Source of the DNA: UBA685 sp049890215
GTDB taxonomy: Bacteria > Pseudomonadota > Alphaproteobacteria > Puniceispirillales > Puniceispirillaceae
Length of the DNA stretch: 64,000 nucleotides
Direction of reading: 5' to 3'
Assembly: GCA_049890215.1 (NCBI GenBank)
Contig: JBMHBX010000049.1
Coordinates: 80,002 to 144,001, forward strand
The notes beneath the pieces were generated by a model, which was given only the letters and a program-made list of their open reading frames with translations, made no database searches and had not been told where the DNA came from. Both the position numbers and the translations under genes were made by a program. Below are positions 9,117 through 17,668 of the stretch, in pieces. Numbering within the stretch: the first letter of the stretch is position 1; the number at the start of each line of letters is the position of its first letter.

Positions 9117-10130
9117 TTACTTAATTGGTGGGACGTAGAACAAACCACCGTCACGTGCAAGAGCGTTCATGCCACGTGATAGGCCAAGAGGCGCCAAGTT
9201 ACGGTCGAATGATTCTTTGTAGTTACCAACCTGTGACAGGATGTTTAGCGCCCAGTCACTTGAAAGACCTGCCTGCTCAGCGCCCTGTAGAGGGTCAACA
9301 CCAAGTAGACGGTTGATCTCTGGGTTGTCGTTCAACTGGCTTGCCAACTGCTTTGCGTTTGCAGATGTAATGCCTAGCTCTTCACCTGCTTGCATTGCGC
9401 GCAATGTCCAGGCAACGATATCTGCCCAGTTATCATCACCTTCACGTACCACAGGGCCTAGAGGCTCTTTTGATACAACTTCAGGAAGGATAACGTGTGC
9501 TGCTGGATCGTCAAATGTTGCACGTGTGGCAGCAAGACCTGAACCATCTGTTGTGTACACATCGCAACGACCTGCAAGGTAGCTTTCGCGTGCTTCAGCG
9601 TTTGTTTCGATTGGCACTGGCTCATATGACATGCCATTACCTGCAAAATATTCAGCAAGGTTCAATTCTGTTGTTGTACCAGTTTGGATACATACAGAAG
9701 CACCGTCTAGTTCTGTTGCTGAGCTAACACCCAATGCTGCCGGCACCATAAATGCCTGACCATCATAGTAGTTTACACCGATGAATGTCTGCGCCAAGTC
9801 AACGTCACGGCTGAATGTCCATGTTGTGTTACGTGACAAGATTTCGCCTTCGCCAGCTGCTAGCTTTGTAAAGCGTGTCTTACCAGTGGCAGTTACGAAC
9901 TCAACTTTTGTTGAATCACCAAGAACAGCAGCAGCAACAGCGCGGCAGAACTCAACGTCAAAGCCAGTCCAGTTACCTGCATCATCCGGGCTAGCAAAGC
10001 CTGTCAAACCAGTGTTAACAACACAATTCAAATGGCCGCGTGCACGAACATCTTCCAATGTGCCGGCATTTGCTGATGAAGCCGCAACCACACCTGCAAG
10101 ACCAGCCATCGCGATCAAGATTTTTTTCAT
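9117..10130 (-). CDS. aapJ: General L-amino-acid ABC transporter, periplasmic binding protein
   Basis: A 337-residue type 3 solute-binding protein. A clear signal peptide precedes an AxA site (SSANAG near residue 23). AapJ hallmarks follow: RGHLNCVVNTGLTGFA, a ligand-binding segment GNWTGFDVEFCRAVAAAV, and RNTTWTFSRDVDL. It captures many L-amino acids in the periplasm and hands them to AapQM. It is the first gene of the operon and is followed by a strong hairpin. Together these fit the usual need for excess binding protein. The upstream region shared with metC holds a perfect 6-bp inverted repeat at 10169-10184. Confidence 0.93.
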   Translation of the reverse strand: MKKILIAMAGLAGVVAASSANAGTLEDVRARGHLNCVVNTGLTGFASPDDAGNWTGFDVEFCRAVAAAVLGDSTKVEFVTATGKTRFTKLAAGEGEILSRNTTWTFSRDVDLAQTFIGVNYYDGQAFMVPAALGVSSATELDGASVCIQTGTTTELNLAEYFAGNGMSYEPVPIETNAEARESYLAGRCDVYTTDGSGLAATRATFDDPAAHVILPEVVSKEPLGPVVREGDDNWADIVAWTLRAMQAGEELGITSANAKQLASQLNDNPEINRLLGVDPLQGAEQAGLSSDWALNILSQVGNYKESFDRNLAPLGLSRGMNALARDGGLFYVPPIK

Positions 10131-10168
10131 TGTTTCATTCCCTCAAAGAATTGGATAGTTTGGTATAT

Positions 10169-10184
10169 GTCACGAAAACGTGAC
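10169..10184. promoter_or_regulatory. Inverted repeat between aapJ and metC
   Basis: GTCACG-AAAA-CGTGAC is a perfect 6-bp inverted repeat with a 4-base spacer. It lies 39 bases upstream of the aapJ ATG and 106 bases before metC. It could be an operator, or a stable hairpin in the aapJ leader. No regulator is known for it. Confidence 0.4.
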
Positions 10185-10290
10185 GTCCCCCATAACCCTT
10201 AGTAATAGGCAAGAAAAAAGACAATTGAAAGCGTTATTTCTAAAATGACACTGAAAATGGCAACAAAATTGCTAAAAAACAGAGATAAAG

Positions 10291-11463
10291 ATGGCAGATA
10301 AGTCCAAAAAACACATCACAACAACTCTTGCGACCGCGAGCTTATCGCCGAAGGCAAATCACGGTATACCAAACCCGCCGATTTACCGCGCTTCGACCAT
10401 CATAAGTGACAGATTGGCACAATATCGCGGCGAAGAGCCGCAAGATTATGATTATGGAAGAGTTGGCACCCCTACTTCAGAGGCATTTGAGAGAGCGGTT
10501 GCCGCCATCTATGGCGCTGATGATGTGGTCTCAACCCCATCTGGCTTATCTGCCATCAGTCTTGCTTTACTGGCCTTTGCCAAATCAGGTGACCATCTGT
10601 TATTTCCAGATTCCCTTTATGGCTCATCACGCCGTTTTGTGACAAAAATGCTTGTGAATTACGGCATAGATGTCAGCTTTTACCCTGCCAGGGTCAATTC
10701 AGATATTGAAAGCTATATCAAGCCAAATACCACCATCTTATATTTAGAAAGCCCCGGCTCGCTCACCTTTGAACTACAGGATATCCCTGCCATGGTAGAG
10801 ATTGCCAAGCAGAATCATCTGTTGACGATGATTGATAATACATGGGGTACCGCATTACATCATAACGCTTTTGATAAGGGCGTTGATATCATCATTGAGG
10901 CAGCCACTAAATATATCACCGGCCATTCTGATGTGAATCTTGGTGTAGTGTGTGCAAAAGGCAATCTGGCAAAAAAGCTGCGTTTTGCGGCAACCGCCTT
11001 TGGGATTTGTGCAGGGCCAGAGGATTTATATCTTGGTGTGCGCGGCTTGCGCACAATGTCTGTCCGCCTGAAACAATCTGAGGCTGCAGGTCTTGCGTTG
11101 GCGCAATTTGTTGAAGCACAGCCAGACGTTTTGGCTGTATTGCACCCTGCTCTGCCATCTTCGCCTGACCATGCACTATTTCAGCGTGATTTTTCAGGAT
11201 CCTGTGGTCTTTTTGGCTTTGTTTTATCGCCTGATATCCCTCAAACAACCATTGATAAAGCGGCAAATAGTCGTGAAATTTTTCACATTGGCGCTAGTTG
11301 GGGTGGCTTTGAAAGCCTGCTGACACAAGCCATTTTAACGCCCAACATGCGTGTCCATCCGACAAATTTGCCAGAGGGATATCTTATGCGCATTTATGCA
11401 GGACTTGAAGATATAGATGACCTGAAATCTGACCTAGCGGGCTTTTTTGCGATGCTTCGCTAA
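10291..11463 (+). CDS. metC: Cystathionine beta-lyase
   Basis: A 390-residue gamma-family PLP enzyme (Cys/Met metabolism) that would cleave cystathionine to homocysteine, pyruvate and ammonia. The PLP lysine is K207 in EAATKYITGHSDV. The tyrosine-rich motif DYDYGRVGTPT and the segment DNTWGTALHH are as in bacterial MetC. TGHSDV favours beta-lyase over gamma-synthase. It is divergent from aapJ. Its 3' end overlaps the convergent rhlE gene by 30 bp, so the last ten codons are shared in antisense. No clear ribosome-binding site is visible beyond a weak GAGA upstream of the ATG. Confidence 0.85.
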   Translation: MADKSKKHITTTLATASLSPKANHGIPNPPIYRASTIISDRLAQYRGEEPQDYDYGRVGTPTSEAFERAVAAIYGADDVVSTPSGLSAISLALLAFAKSGDHLLFPDSLYGSSRRFVTKMLVNYGIDVSFYPARVNSDIESYIKPNTTILYLESPGSLTFELQDIPAMVEIAKQNHLLTMIDNTWGTALHHNAFDKGVDIIIEAATKYITGHSDVNLGVVCAKGNLAKKLRFAATAFGICAGPEDLYLGVRGLRTMSVRLKQSEAAGLALAQFVEAQPDVLAVLHPALPSSPDHALFQRDFSGSCGLFGFVLSPDIPQTTIDKAANSREIFHIGASWGGFESLLTQAILTPNMRVHPTNLPEGYLMRIYAGLEDIDDLKSDLAGFFAMLR

Positions 11464-13065
11464 GGCGCCACCTGATTTTCTGGCAGGTTTTTTGCCGGGC
11501 TTTGCAGAAAGGCCTCTTTTCAGGCGCCCCTCGCCTGCTTTTTGACGATTGGCGTTTGGCCGGTCATCACGTGCTTTTCTTTGTTTTGGTCTTTTATGTT
11601 CAGAAGCTTTGTTTGCTGACTCTTTGTGAGAGGTTCTTTTTGATGATTTGTCAGAGGCAGATGATTTGTCATTTTTGTCAATCTGCGCTTCGAAATTCTT
11701 CAAAATATCATCTATCACATTCAGGTTTTTCTTTTCCTTACGCTGAGGCCTGTCTGATTTAGCTTTTTTATCTCTGCGCGGCGCATCTGACGGGGCAAGG
11801 CGTTTTGGTTTGCTGTCCTGACGCGCTTTGCTGTCAGAACGGCGCTTTTTTGGCCCAGAATAAGATTTATCATCATCTTGTTTTTTATCTTTATGTTTGC
11901 GCGCCTGCCCATTGCCGGCAGATTTTTTTGCAAGAGGCGCAACCGTGCTTGCATCGCCGCGCAATGATATGCCCATCAGGGCTTCAATATCTTTCAAATA
12001 AGATTTTTCTGACCGGTCAACTAATGATATCGCAAGGCCTTTGCGCCCTGCCCGCCCGGTTCTGCCAATGCGATGAACATATGATTCAGCAATATTGGGA
12101 ATATCATAATTTATCACAAGAGAAATATCACTGATATCAAGACCACGACCTGCCAGATCTGTTGCCACAAGAATAGTGACTTCGCCAGATTTGAACTCCT
12201 CCATTATGTGGCGTCTTTGCCCAAAAGACTTATCGCCATGTAAAGATTGGGCAAAATGTCCGGATTTGATTAATTGCACCTGCACCTTATCAGCGCCACG
12301 TTTTGTTCTGGTGAAAATAATGACTTTTGACCAGTCCGTTTCATCAAGAATACGCTTTAATTCTGCAGGTTTTTGAGGCTTATCGACAAAAATAATCTCT
12401 TGTTTTACGTTCTTTGCAGGCTCTGATTCACGGCTAACCGCAATCCGCTTGGGATTTTTCAGCAATTCGCTTGCTAATTTTTCAATAGGCCGCGGCATAG
12501 TGGCAGATGTTAATATCGTCTGGCGCTCATCTGGCACGGTGGCCATGATTTGACGAATGGCCGGCACAAAGCCCATATCAAGCATTTGGTCAGCCTCATC
12601 AAGCACCACATAGCGCACTTGAGCCAAAGACACAGCCCCTGATTCAATGTGGTCAATTAATCTGCCGGGTGTGGCTACGATTAAATTCACGCCGCGCGCC
12701 AAGGCCCGCAATTGCCCTTCATAACGTGCACCACCTACGATTAACGCTGAGGCAAATTTGACATATTGCCCATAAAGACGCGCATTTTCGAGAATTTGTG
12801 AGGCAAGTTCTCTGGTTGGTGTGAGTACCAACACATCACATTTACCTTTTGTGGGACGCTCTTTGATACGCGACAACATTGTCAGCAGAGGCAATAAAAA
12901 TGCTGCCGTTTTACCTGTGCCTGTTTGCGCAATGCCAATAGCATCATGTCCTTCAAGCAAGTGAGGTATCATTTGTGCTTGGATGGGAGATGGCGACTGA
13001 TATCCCAATGTTTCGATGGCACGGTACACTGGCTTTGCAAGCGCTAAATCTGTAAAATCAGTCAA
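11434..13065 (-). CDS. rhlE: DEAD-box ATP-dependent RNA helicase, RhlE type
   Basis: A 543-residue helicase. Motifs run in order: Q motif (SPIQAQMIP), Walker A (AQTGTGKTAAF), PTRELA, DEAD (VLDEADQMLDMGF), TSAT, and HRIGRTGRAGRKG. Residues from about 385 onward form a lysine- and arginine-rich, low-complexity tail that is typical of RNA-binding extensions. Such helicases remodel structured RNA or ribosome precursors. The start codon is TTG (13063-13065). It precedes the family-typical TDFTDLAL start and no in-frame ATG fits, so translation may be weak. It lies 46 bp after moaE on the same strand. Confidence 0.9.
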   Translation of the reverse strand: MTDFTDLALAKPVYRAIETLGYQSPSPIQAQMIPHLLEGHDAIGIAQTGTGKTAAFLLPLLTMLSRIKERPTKGKCDVLVLTPTRELASQILENARLYGQYVKFASALIVGGARYEGQLRALARGVNLIVATPGRLIDHIESGAVSLAQVRYVVLDEADQMLDMGFVPAIRQIMATVPDERQTILTSATMPRPIEKLASELLKNPKRIAVSRESEPAKNVKQEIIFVDKPQKPAELKRILDETDWSKVIIFTRTKRGADKVQVQLIKSGHFAQSLHGDKSFGQRRHIMEEFKSGEVTILVATDLAGRGLDISDISLVINYDIPNIAESYVHRIGRTGRAGRKGLAISLVDRSEKSYLKDIEALMGISLRGDASTVAPLAKKSAGNGQARKHKDKKQDDDKSYSGPKKRRSDSKARQDSKPKRLAPSDAPRRDKKAKSDRPQRKEKKNLNVIDDILKNFEAQIDKNDKSSASDKSSKRTSHKESANKASEHKRPKQRKARDDRPNANRQKAGEGRLKRGLSAKPGKKPARKSGGALAKHRKKAR

Positions 13066-13111
13066 AATACGTCTTTCTTATGATGCCATAGCCTTATCAG
13101 GGCTCAGCAAT

Positions 13112-13567
13112 TTATGATGAACTTTGCCATTTATCTTTGGCATTATCATCGCTTTCGCGTGCATCCACCCAAGACACACCGTCTTTTTTTTCCTCTGCCT
13201 TCCAAAAAGGCGCATCAGTTTTGAGATAATCCATAACGAAATGACAAGCCTGTATCGCCTCAGAGCGATGTGCAGAAGAGGCTGCCACCATCACAATCAT
13301 GTCTGAAGGTTTTAGCCGCCCGATGCGGTGAATAACACGTAATCCCGTTAAAGACCACCTCTTCATTGCCTGTTCTGCAATTTTCGTGATTTGTTTTTGG
13401 GTCATGCCTTCATAATGCTGCAAATGAAGGGCAACAAGATCAGATTCTTCATCACGCACAATGCCGAAAAAAGCGTTGATAGCACCTGTCTTTGATGATT
13501 TCAGCTGTGCCAGTTCAACAGCAGGGTCTATATCAGCTTCGCGCACATCAATGAACAAATCTGTCAT
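13112..13567 (-). CDS. moaE: Molybdopterin synthase catalytic (large) subunit
   Basis: A 151-residue protein that inserts two sulfurs, delivered by MoaD thiocarboxylate, into cyclic pyranopterin phosphate to make molybdopterin. Conserved MoaE features are GAINAFFGIVRD, HYEGMTQ, VIHRIGRLKPSD, SAHRSEA, and the active-site segment YLKTDAPFWKAE with both catalytic lysines. It follows moaD with a 3-bp gap and is the last Moco gene of the operon. Confidence 0.93.
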   Translation of the reverse strand: MTDLFIDVREADIDPAVELAQLKSSKTGAINAFFGIVRDEESDLVALHLQHYEGMTQKQITKIAEQAMKRWSLTGLRVIHRIGRLKPSDMIVMVAASSAHRSEAIQACHFVMDYLKTDAPFWKAEEKKDGVSWVDARESDDNAKDKWQSSS

Positions 13568-13570
13568 GAT

Positions 13571-13822
13571 CTATCCTCCTGTTACAGGCGGAAAAAAAGC
13601 AATTTCATCATTATCCTGAACAGGCTCATCAAAGCTGGCAAATTCATGATTGCGCGCAACCCGTATCATTTTGGTTTGTGATAAAGCTGCCTCATGTCCT
13701 GCTGATTGAGATCTCAGATAAGAGGTGAGTGTTTCAATGGTTGTCACCTCAGGCGGGCAGGTAATTTGTTCTTGTGAACATCCTGTATGATCCTGCAACC
13801 ACGCAAAATAGCGAATGATCAT
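13571..13822 (-). CDS. moaD: Molybdopterin synthase sulfur-carrier subunit
   Basis: An 83-residue ubiquitin-fold protein ending in the required Gly-Gly (FFPPVTGG). The terminal glycine is adenylated and thiocarboxylated to carry sulfur to MoaE. The segment DNEIAFFPPV is characteristic of the family. It sits directly upstream of moaE, in the usual moaD-moaE order, and 15 bp after moeA. The activating enzyme MoeB is not in this window. Confidence 0.92.
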   Translation of the reverse strand: MIIRYFAWLQDHTGCSQEQITCPPEVTTIETLTSYLRSQSAGHEAALSQTKMIRVARNHEFASFDEPVQDNDEIAFFPPVTGG

Positions 13823-13837
13823 AAATACACCTTTTGA

Positions 13838-15061
13838 TTAAATCATGATAAAGGGCACCTTTTGCCCCTCATTTATGTGATCAGCTTCAAAGGGAAGCTC
13901 AGCCAGACCATCTGCGCCTGTCAAAGAGGAAAGCACCCCTGCCCCTTTTCGACCATGCGGCACCATGACAGTCTCACCGGATTTTGTCAAAGCGAGTTTT
14001 ACCCGCACAAATTCAGCGCGTTCATTTACAGGTTTGGTTGCCGAAAAACCAACTGGCAACATTATTTTTTTCAGGTGCGGGAAATGCCCATGAGATAATT
14101 TATCCAATAAAGGGGCAACAAACAGCTTGTAGCATACAAATACAGCCACAGGATTGCCGGGAAGCGCAAAAATGGGGATCTGACCAAATTTGGCCGCGGC
14201 AACAGGACGACCCGGCTTCATTGCGACACGCCAGAATAAGGAAGTCGCCCCAATCGAAGATAAGGCAGATTGAGTGTGATCTTCCACCCCTTGTGAGGCA
14301 CCGCCTGACGAAATCACCATATCGCAGCTTTTCGATAAGGCAGTGTAGGCTTCTGCCAGATGAGTGGCATCATCACGAATAATACCGCCATCTATCGCAA
14401 GGTGTCCTGCCTGTTCTATCAGCGCTGTGATCAGGGGGCGGTTGGTATCAAAAATATGCCCAAAAGGCTTTTCGACCTCTGCTTGCGGATTGACAAGCTC
14501 ATCTCCTGTCGACAACACACCAACACGCAAAGGGCGCATAACCGATATGTCTTGTTGGCCAATTGCAGCCAATTGCGCAATATGCACAGGCGATATGATG
14601 TCCCCTTGTTGAATGATTTGCTCACCAAGTGCCAGATTTTCACCTGCAGGGCGCGCATTTTTTCCTGCAGCCATTGGTTTTGAAAAGCGAACATGGTTGT
14701 CTTTTGCAACACAAAATTCCTGCATCATGACGCAATCTGCCCCTTTTGGCATGATAGCGCCTGTAAATATACGTACCGCCTGTCCCGGGCTAACTGTGCC
14801 ATCAAATGGATGACCTGCCTTTGCCTCACCAATAACTGGAAAATCATAATCCGGATTGTCTGACAAAAAGGCTGACGATACACAATAGCCATCTACAGCA
14901 GCGTTATCTGTTTCAGGTAGTGATAAAGGGCTTTTTATGGTGGTTGCACTGATACGGCCGTAAGCTGCACGAACAGGAATGGTCTGCGTGCCAGCCACCT
15001 GATGAAAGGCATCATTAAGCCTGTCTCTGGCAACCTCATAGCGAATAGCGGCCTCCATCAT
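13838..15061 (-). CDS. moeA: Molybdopterin molybdenumtransferase
   Basis: A 407-residue MoeA/gephyrin-type enzyme that inserts molybdate (or tungstate) into adenylylated molybdopterin. It has the N-terminal domain signature LPETDNAAVDGYCV. The MPT-binding core contains GVLSTGDELV, SSGGASQGVEDH and PGRPVAAAKFG. The loop FALPGNPVAVFVCY and the C-terminal beta-barrel domain (HGRKGAGVLSSL) follow. The length fits the family. It lies between mobB (7 bp gap) and moaD in one operon. Confidence 0.93.
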   Translation of the reverse strand: MMEAAIRYEVARDRLNDAFHQVAGTQTIPVRAAYGRISATTIKSPLSLPETDNAAVDGYCVSSAFLSDNPDYDFPVIGEAKAGHPFDGTVSPGQAVRIFTGAIMPKGADCVMMQEFCVAKDNHVRFSKPMAAGKNARPAGENLALGEQIIQQGDIISPVHIAQLAAIGQQDISVMRPLRVGVLSTGDELVNPQAEVEKPFGHIFDTNRPLITALIEQAGHLAIDGGIIRDDATHLAEAYTALSKSCDMVISSGGASQGVEDHTQSALSSIGATSLFWRVAMKPGRPVAAAKFGQIPIFALPGNPVAVFVCYKLFVAPLLDKLSHGHFPHLKKIMLPVGFSATKPVNERAEFVRVKLALTKSGETVMVPHGRKGAGVLSSLTGADGLAELPFEADHINEGQKVPFIMI

Positions 15062-15068
15062 AACAATG

Positions 15069-15584
15069 CTACCTTTGCGCTATTTGTTGCAAGAATGTGA
15101 ATAAAGCACTGACATCATCACGGTGAAACCACGGCAAAGGACAGTCAATGACAGGCGCCTCACTCATAACCGCTATGATATGTTTATCTGTTTGGTATAG
15201 TGGCGTCTTGGAAAGGTGAGGCATAAAGATCTCTATTTTTGGGATTGCCCCTTCTTTGAACCCTTCGACTAAGACCCAGTCTGTGTGATCAAGGCGGCTT
15301 AACAAGTCTGACAGGACTGGCTTTTGTGCAATGGCATTTTCTGTGAATAAGGCAGAACGTCTTTCACTTGCAACTAATACCTGAGAGGCGCCGGCCTTGC
15401 GGTGTCGCCAACTATCTTTGCCTTCAATGTCAGCATCAAAATGATGATGGGCATGCTTTATGGTGGAAATGGATATCCCTTGATTATTTGCAAGCCTGAT
15501 AAGCTTTTCAGCAAGGGTGGTTTTGCCTGAGCCAGACCATCCGGCAAACCCAAAAACAAAGGGTGATGGTGATGATTTTGCCAT
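15069..15584 (-). CDS. mobB: Molybdopterin-guanine dinucleotide biosynthesis adaptor MobB
   Basis: A 171-residue P-loop GTP-binding protein with Walker A GWSGSGKTTLAEKL near the N-terminus, followed by ISTIKHAHHHFDAD and the conserved DSWRHRKAGA. MobB supports MobA in making the guanine dinucleotide form of the cofactor. MobA itself is not found in this window. It is operonic with moaA (13 bp upstream) and moeA. Confidence 0.9.
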   Translation of the reverse strand: MAKSSPSPFVFGFAGWSGSGKTTLAEKLIRLANNQGISISTIKHAHHHFDADIEGKDSWRHRKAGASQVLVASERRSALFTENAIAQKPVLSDLLSRLDHTDWVLVEGFKEGAIPKIEIFMPHLSKTPLYQTDKHIIAVMSEAPVIDCPLPWFHRDDVSALFTFLQQIAQR

Positions 15585-15597
15585 AAGGCCAGCCTCC

Positions 15598-16620
15598 TCA
15601 GCCGCCTGTCACATTCATGTGACGTGCCACTGCCGGACCTGATTTTTGCCTGCTAATCTCAAAATCATGGCCTTTGGGCTTGCGGGCAATCGCATCTAAA
15701 ATGGTTTGACGCAATGTATCGGGGCCGCCCTGACGCAAAGCTTTGGCCAAATCAGCCTTATCATCCTGACCAAGGCACATATATAATTCGCCCGTACAAG
15801 TCATGCGTACACGGTTGCAACCTTCACAAAAATTATGCGTTAAAGGCGTGATAAACCCAAGTCTGCCACCTGTTTCTGCCACTTCATAATAGCGCGCAGG
15901 TCCGGCTGTTTTGTGGGCGCTTTCGCTGAGTGTAAACTCTTCTTCCAGCAAAGCCTTCACATCTGATAAAGGTAGATATTGGTCAAGACGACTTTCAGAA
16001 CCGATATCGCCCATCGGCATGACCTCAATAATGGTTAAATCAAATCCTTCAGCACCACACCACCGCAGCATATCCGCAAATTCATTATCATTCACACCTT
16101 TGAGTGCTACCATATTGATTTTTAGCTGCAATCCTGCTTTTTTCGCAGCCTCAAGGCCTGACATAACCTTTGATAAATCGCCCCATCTTGTGATTTTTTT
16201 GAAACTGTCGGGATCACGGCTATCAAGAGAAATATTGAGCCTGCGAACCCCTGCTTGATATAAGTGATCAGCCATTTTTTCGAGCTGACTGCCATTTGTC
16301 GTAAGGGTGACTTCATCAAGCCGCCCTGCTCTGACCTTATCCCCCAGAGACTGGATCAGTTGCATGATATTGCGGCGGACCAATGGCTCACCGCCTGTTA
16401 ACCTGATTTTTCGCGTACCAAGACTGATGAATGTTTCGGTTATTTGCTCAAGCTCTTCTAGAGAGAGTAGTTCTGATTTTGGCAGAAACGTCATCTCTTC
16501 TGCCATACAGTAAACACAACGAAAATCACATCTGTCCGTCACAGATAAGCGAATATAATCCACGATGCGGCCAAAGGGATCTATCAACGCGTTGTTATCG
16601 TTTTTCATGTGCTGAGACAT
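15598..16620 (-). CDS. moaA: GTP 3',8-cyclase (radical SAM), first step of molybdenum cofactor synthesis
   Basis: A 340-residue radical-SAM enzyme. The N-terminal cluster motif is CDFRCVYC. The C-terminal second cluster lies in CEGCNRVRMTCTGELYMC. The protein ends in the conserved Gly-Gly (NVTGG). It converts GTP to 3',8-cyclo-GTP; the partner MoaC needed for the next step is absent from this operon. It is the first gene of moaA-mobB-moeA-moaD-moaE. It is divergent from tupA with 211 bp between them. Confidence 0.95.
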   Translation of the reverse strand: MSQHMKNDNNALIDPFGRIVDYIRLSVTDRCDFRCVYCMAEEMTFLPKSELLSLEELEQITETFISLGTRKIRLTGGEPLVRRNIMQLIQSLGDKVRAGRLDEVTLTTNGSQLEKMADHLYQAGVRRLNISLDSRDPDSFKKITRWGDLSKVMSGLEAAKKAGLQLKINMVALKGVNDNEFADMLRWCGAEGFDLTIIEVMPMGDIGSESRLDQYLPLSDVKALLEEEFTLSESAHKTAGPARYYEVAETGGRLGFITPLTHNFCEGCNRVRMTCTGELYMCLGQDDKADLAKALRQGGPDTLRQTILDAIARKPKGHDFEISRQKSGPAVARHMNVTGG

Positions 16621-16831
16621 TGTGGTGTGTTATCTTCTTTGAATAGCAACTCATTTTTTTCAGACTATCTGCCTAAAACGCCCGTTATCATAAGACTTTT
16701 TGAACAGATCATAAAGCACTTTCCTAGGCAATCGGAATAAGATAGAGAAGAAGATAGTGACCAAAGATAAAAAGGCAAATTCAGCCGTCAATAAAAACTT
16801 CATAAAATTACTAAAATAGATATTTTTATCA
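16621..16831. promoter_or_regulatory. Divergent intergenic region moaA | tupA
   Basis: This AT-rich 211-bp stretch must hold promoters for the Moco operon (leftward) and tupA (rightward). I see no convincing Moco-riboswitch fold and no clear ModE-type palindrome. The last 30 bases before tupA are almost pure A/T with no Shine-Dalgarno sequence. Confidence 0.35.
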
Positions 16832-17641
16832 ATGATTTATAGACTTTTATTAATTTTGTTTCTTACCATATATCTGCCGATTTCGGGGACTAAGGCAGAT
16901 ATCTTATTATTGCAATCGACAACATCTACCCTGAATTCCGGTCTTTATGATTATTTACTGCCGTCTTTCACCAAAGATACCGGAATCAAAGTTCATGTGG
17001 TTGCGGTTGGCACTGGCAAGGCGCTCGCTAATGCTCGTCATTGCAATGGAGATGCGTTACTGATTCATTCTACGAAAGACGAAATCACTTTTGTGTCCTC
17101 TGGCTTTGGCCTTTACCGTCATGATGTGATGTATAATGATTTTGTTCTGGTCGGTCCCTTTGATGATCCTATTGGATTATCAGCTTATGATACCGCCGCA
17201 GAGGCATTTGGGGCTATCGCTCAAAACCGTGCATTATTTGCCTCACGCTCAGATGATAGCGGGACACATAAAACAGAAATGCGCTTGTGGCACGATGCCG
17301 GATTTGACCCTGTCCCTCATAGTGGTGACTGGTATTTAGAGACAGGTTCCGGCATGGGGGCAACTCTCAATCTGGCAGTCGAAAAAAAGGCTTATAGCCT
17401 GACAGACAGAGCCACGTGGCTTGCCTTTGCCAATAAACAGGAACATCGCATTTTATTCGAAGGTGATAAGAGGCTATTTAACCAATATGGTGTTATCCCC
17501 ATTAGCAAAAAAGCTTGTCCAAAAACCAATGAGGCAGCGGCTATCTTGTTTGCAGACTGGCTTATCTCTGACAGAGGGCAGGCCTTGATAGCTGGCTATC
17601 AAAAAGCAGGCAATCAGCTTTTCACACCAAATGCCCGCTAA
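16832..17641 (+). CDS. tupA: TupA-type tungstate-binding periplasmic protein (orphan)
   Basis: A 269-residue solute-binding protein with an N-terminal signal peptide (about residues 1-22). Family hallmarks of TupA are TTSTLNSGLYDYLLP at the mature N-terminus, VAVGTGKALANAR, VMYNDFVLVGP and the ligand-loop SRSDDSGTHKTEM. TupA binds tungstate very tightly and normally works with a TupB permease and a TupC ATPase. Neither is next to it here; it is followed by dmdA on the opposite strand. Position beside the molybdenum-cofactor operon supports an oxyanion role. There is no Shine-Dalgarno sequence ahead of the ATG, so a leaderless or weakly translated mRNA is possible. Confidence 0.85.
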   Translation: MIYRLLLILFLTIYLPISGTKADILLLQSTTSTLNSGLYDYLLPSFTKDTGIKVHVVAVGTGKALANARHCNGDALLIHSTKDEITFVSSGFGLYRHDVMYNDFVLVGPFDDPIGLSAYDTAAEAFGAIAQNRALFASRSDDSGTHKTEMRLWHDAGFDPVPHSGDWYLETGSGMGATLNLAVEKKAYSLTDRATWLAFANKQEHRILFEGDKRLFNQYGVIPISKKACPKTNEAAAILFADWLISDRGQALIAGYQKAGNQLFTPNAR

Positions 17642-17668
17642 AATTTTTTTGAGTTGTGTCTGGCAGTG

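Noticed and set aside
16621..16831. Moco riboswitch upstream of moaA
   Set aside because: The region is AT-rich with no stable multi-stem fold that I could recognise.
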